Below, one piece after another: positions 63,691 through 64,000 of a stretch of DNA of 64,000 nucleotides. A program made the position numbers and the translations under genes. Below the pieces are notes generated by a model. The model was not told the DNA's origin, ran no database searches, and worked only from the letters and a program-made list of their open reading frames with translations. Numbering within the stretch: the stretch's first letter is position 1; each line of letters starts with the position of its first letter. The stretch comes from Pseudomonadota bacterium (lineage in GTDB: Bacteria > Myxococcota_A > UBA796 > SXON01), in assembly GCA_030685065.1 (NCBI GenBank), contig JAUXQH010000155.1:1-64000 (forward strand), given 5' to 3'.

Positions 63691-64000
63691 CATCTCCACC
63701 TGGTGCCGCCTGCGTGCACGTGACTTCTCGCTGGCCTGTTGTGCCCTGGCTGGATGGATGGGGAGCGCGGAGGCGGCCGAACCGACGGGCACCTCCGGAT
63801 CGGGGGCGGTCGTGGTCGACGTTACACGGGCGGTGATCCTCGCCAACGCCGAGTTCGTCGCGATGGGCGGCGCGGGGGCGGCCTTCGCGGTTGGGGGCGC
63901 GGGCATGATGCTCAGCCCCGCTGCGCCCGCGAATCGACGGATGGAGTCGGTCGCGCCCATCGTGTGGAGCCTCGTGCTGCTCCAGAGCCAGATCGGCGAG
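63668..64000 (+). CDS. Outer-membrane protein, FadL/PorV-like N terminus (cut by window edge)
   Basis: An ORF from ATG at 63668 that is still open at the right edge after 111 codons. It begins MRNRARTSISTW, followed by a signal-like stretch FSLACCALAGWMGSAEAAE. The mature sequence contains ANAEFVAMGGAGAAFAVGGAGMMLSPAAPANRR, which fits the N-terminal hatch pattern of FadL/OmpP1 or PorV-type barrels (MGGAGxAFAxGxxGxxxNPAAxAN). If so, it would be an outer-membrane channel or assembly factor. It overlaps the AsmA-like gene by 23 nt, so the two are likely coexpressed. Only about a quarter of a typical member is visible. Confidence 0.65.
   Translation, partial: MRNRARTSISTWCRLRARDFSLACCALAGWMGSAEAAEPTGTSGSGAVVVDVTRAVILANAEFVAMGGAGAAFAVGGAGMMLSPAAPANRRMESVAPIVWSLVLLQSQIGE

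Overview
The window is very GC-rich bacterial chromosome, densely packed with genes. It has no rRNA, tRNA, CRISPR array, transposase or phage gene that I can see. Several traits suggest a free-living, Gram-negative, myxobacterium-like (Myxococcota or related 'deltaproteobacterial') organism: many lipoproteins with Asp/Thr/Gly linkers after the lipobox, a DUF1501/DUF1549-type pair, an outer-membrane OmpA lipoprotein, a very large cyclic beta-glucan synthase and a dense set of hybrid two-component proteins. This placement is inference from gene style, not from a marker gene.

Layout. 1-9435 (minus strand): a co-directional run of M18 aminopeptidase (cut by the edge), LLM flavin oxidoreductase, di-haem cytochrome c, ferritin-like lipoprotein, Tat-exported DUF1501 protein, DUF1549-type haem protein, two small lipoproteins (one mono-haem) and one hypothetical lipoprotein. 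9441-18491: envelope genes on both strands, namely sulfatase-like lipoprotein, beta-propeller lipoprotein, hypothetical lipoprotein, GT2 glycosyltransferase, arylsulfotransferase-like lipoprotein, LPG-synthase-type membrane protein and SGNH protein. 18488-24166: a fused PabA-PabB aminodeoxychorismate synthase diverges from a variant isoleucyl-tRNA synthetase. 24227-35452: OmpA/DUF4398 lipoprotein pair, an 8.6 kb cyclic beta-1,2-glucan synthase, a cysteine-rich mini-lipoprotein and small stress-type proteins. 35748-52374: a signalling island with two hemerythrin-type proteins, a class III nucleotide cyclase, four histidine kinases, two paralogous double-receiver proteins, a GAF protein, a GAF-SpoIIE phosphatase and an OmpR-type regulator. 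52408-64000: a CotH-type lipoprotein, then a cellulose-synthase-like operon (DUF3131, GT2 synthase, STAS, RsbW-like kinase, BcsS-like barrel) that converges on a GH6 cellulase lipoprotein, then a second GAF paralog, an AsmA-like protein and the start of an outer-membrane protein.

How the genes fit together. Two extracellular or periplasmic glucan systems (cyclic beta-1,2-glucan and a cellulose-like beta-glucan) flank a large sensory island. The cellulose-like synthase has no PilZ domain. Its operon instead encodes an anti-sigma antagonist and an anti-sigma kinase, and a candidate phosphatase for that partner switch sits in the signalling island. Translational coupling by ATGA, GTGA or TGATG overlaps is pervasive, and at 17250-17291 a triplicated 14-bp repeat turns one such overlap into a chain of mini-ORFs. 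The most unusual single protein is the 79-residue lipoprotein at 34550, whose ten non-lipobox cysteines have mirror-symmetric spacing.
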